Shown: in pieces, positions 61,804-64,000 of the stretch
Layout: every line of letters begins with the position of its first letter
How positions within the stretch are numbered: the first letter of the stretch is position 1
Assembly (NCBI GenBank): GCA_020055645.1
Contig: CM034546.1
Coordinates: forward strand, 111,011,375-111,075,374
Direction: 5' to 3'
DNA length: 64,000 nucleotides
Source: Tomocerus qinae
Taxonomy: Eukaryota; Arthropoda; Collembola; Entomobryomorpha; Tomoceridae
Notes under the pieces: model-generated
What the model was told of the DNA's origin: nothing
Database searches by the model: none
What the model saw: the letters and a program-made list of their open reading frames with translations, nothing else
Program-made: the position numbers and the translations under genes

Positions 61804-64000
61804 TAATTTCATTTATTTTATAATTTGAACTTTGGCGAGTCGTGAGCCATCAGATACTATACACATCATCATGTTAGGCTTTATTAGTGTTTCAGGTATT
61901 GTTGTTATAGCTAAACCTTGAATTACTTTTCATAGAAAAGTGCTTTCAGAATCTAATAAATTGCTAATCGAAATATAAGCTATTTATTGACGGTTGTGTA
62001 GTGTGTAGTACATAATTGTTGTTGCATAAAAATAGAAGCTATTGAACACTGTTAATGTTATATCATTTAGCATTTCATTAACATTTAATACGATGAAAAA
62101 GATTCAAATACATAATTAACTTACGTACTCATGAATAGGTTACGTATACAGGAAAGCGCCATTAAACAGAAAAGCTAACAGACTACCACCTTTAAACAAC
62201 ACAATGGAAAATAAATAATTTTTACAACACTTCAGACACATTAGAATGGTATTGAGTACTGAGTACTTTCCACTTTCATTTTCAACGCCAGAAATACGTG
62301 TATTTGGCCATGAAATTTCTTCAAAGTCAAACTCTAGGTAAGTATAATGCGTAAAACAAACAAAAAACATTTAATGAATACATTTACATTCTAGCTTATT
62401 TCCATGATATTGCAGCTTTGAACAAACAACTACCTACCTACAATTAGATCAGTAAAATTACGTCTGCTAAAAGCATTGTGCAAAGAAAGCATAATGCAAA
62501 GATTATTAGGGACGCACAACCAGCAGGCTCATCTTATTACATGGATGTCAAATTATGTTGATAAGTAAATACAATTTTGATTTCTCAATTTTAGCAACTG
62601 ATTACTGCAAATTACTTGTAAAATATGGGCATTTTTGCATAGGGAATGGCTCTTCAAAAGTAACTGATTTTACCAAAGTGTATCGAACGACTCTTGTAGA
62701 GAGTTAGCAATCTGTAATATTTGGCATATCCTAATGGTAATGTAATCCCAAATTGCTGTAACTGTGAAACAATCAAAAAACATTTGCCTTTTAATCGGAT
62801 TATTGTTAAACTATTAAGTACACGGAAAGGTATACAGTGCATTATCTGTGATTATTATGCAAATGTGTTCTAGATACGATACAATACAACTTTATATACA
62901 TACGGAAGGTATCAATATTTAACTTACACAGGTAAAGGTAAATAAACGATGCCGTATTTCTTTCTAAGCGCCCTGTTATACAATGTATTTGCAGTAATTG
63001 GAAAACCTGTATTTACAGTTGATTTACCCTACTTAGTAAGATGTAATGTCAAAGTATACAGTGTAAGTGATATTAAGTTATTCATAATTTGATTAGCTGA
63101 TGATGAGCAGAGTCCATGGGTATACATTAAATCCTTGAAAAAATCACAATACTATTTGGTAGCATAGCATTTTATTGTTCTCGTGGCTTGGTACAATGCT
63201 TGATGAATAAATCATATACATAAAAAAGAAATTTTGCAAGACTAGCCATGATTTACTAAAGAAAATACGGTACTAGAGTTGTCTTAAACTCTTGTGCATA
63301 ATTATTAGGATATTAGGTAGGTATGTAACGTAATACAGATTGACATTGTGAATCACAAACAGATTTTTCGACTTATCATAAAGTACACATAAAATAATTG
63401 AACTCATTTTGTCATAGTGTACTATTCGTTTCATTCAGATGAGTAGAGGACATTAGTAAACATAAAAAATCTAATTGTATGGGACCATAATTGAGTATTG
63501 AGTGTAACACTTGAGTGTAACAGGTAATAAACGAAGGCTCTGGGGCAAGGTAGGTGGAGATACAGGTATCACTAGAAACCAGCGAGTCGTTTACGAAAGG
63601 AGTCTGTGTTCTCAATAGTGTCAACTCCAGCCTCCAGCACATTCATTCAGTGTTTTGTGATACTACTTTAATACAATTTTTACTTCGTGCAAGTTAAATA
63701 GCAGAGTAATGTAAACTGTGAACTGAACACCCACGTTGCACTAAGAGGAACAATTATGTGAACCAGACAGTTACACATAATAGCAATAGAAGCTATAAAT
63801 TTTACGATGCCAAAAGCACCAGTAGTACTATTTACATAACGAATTATAACAATTTTTGATTCATTACATAAAAATAAGTACCTACCTCCTTTCGGCAAGT
63901 AAAAAAGTGAGAGTACAATTGCATATGCAAATTATGCAATTTTGTAAGTACTAATATACAACAATGGCAGTGACAGTGGCCAGCAACAATAAACAATAAT
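61804..64000. other. intergenic, no feature seen
   Basis: AT-rich sequence to the end of the window, with several short open frames lacking splice context or recognisable content. A gene with exons outside the window could still cross it. Confidence 0.4.

Overview
This is a window of an AT-rich arthropod nuclear genome, very probably an insect. All recognisable genes are split by GT-AG introns and match animal families. There are no bacterial operons, phage genes or CRISPR arrays. The species cannot be named from the sequence alone.

Layout. 482-1137 (+) holds the last two coding exons of LACTB, whose 5' part lies before the window. It converges on HAT1 (4357-1389, -), complete in ten exons. 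5250-6433 is a foldback transposon with 8-bp target duplications. 6599-6707 (+) is an unassigned terminal exon with its own poly(A) signal. 7224-9399 (+) is ribosomal protein gene RpS27. 9477-16395 is mostly non-coding and carries several inverted-repeat elements, one nested inside another. 16396-20824 (+) is a three-exon gene that I reconstructed by splice phase. It encodes a 197-residue secreted precursor ending in a Lys-Arg site followed by a four-cysteine peptide (C-x3-C-x10-C-x3-C). I do not recognise its family, and it is the best candidate here for something undescribed. 24608-22119 (-) is cytosolic Hsc70 (649 aa, ending EEVD). 38781-29170 (-) is a secreted S1A serine protease (350 aa, eleven coding exons, one of only 13 nt) with a complete His-Asp-Ser triad but Gly at the primary specificity position. 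55769-44965 (-) is EPG5, the autophagosome tethering factor, in thirty exons (2,539 aa). 60700-61801 is a palindromic mariner-related element with a decayed transposase fragment. The remaining long stretches show no gene I can support.

The genes do not form one pathway. Most are housekeeping: translation (RpS27), histone acetylation (HAT1), protein folding (Hsc70), autophagy (EPG5) and a mitochondrial penicillin-binding-like protein (LACTB). Two encode secreted proteins, the protease and the cysteine peptide precursor. Both have a lone signal-peptide exon separated from the rest by more than 2 kb, which simple ORF calling misses. All exon coordinates were set by hand from splice consensus and reading phase. 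Every reconstructed complete gene sums to a multiple of three.
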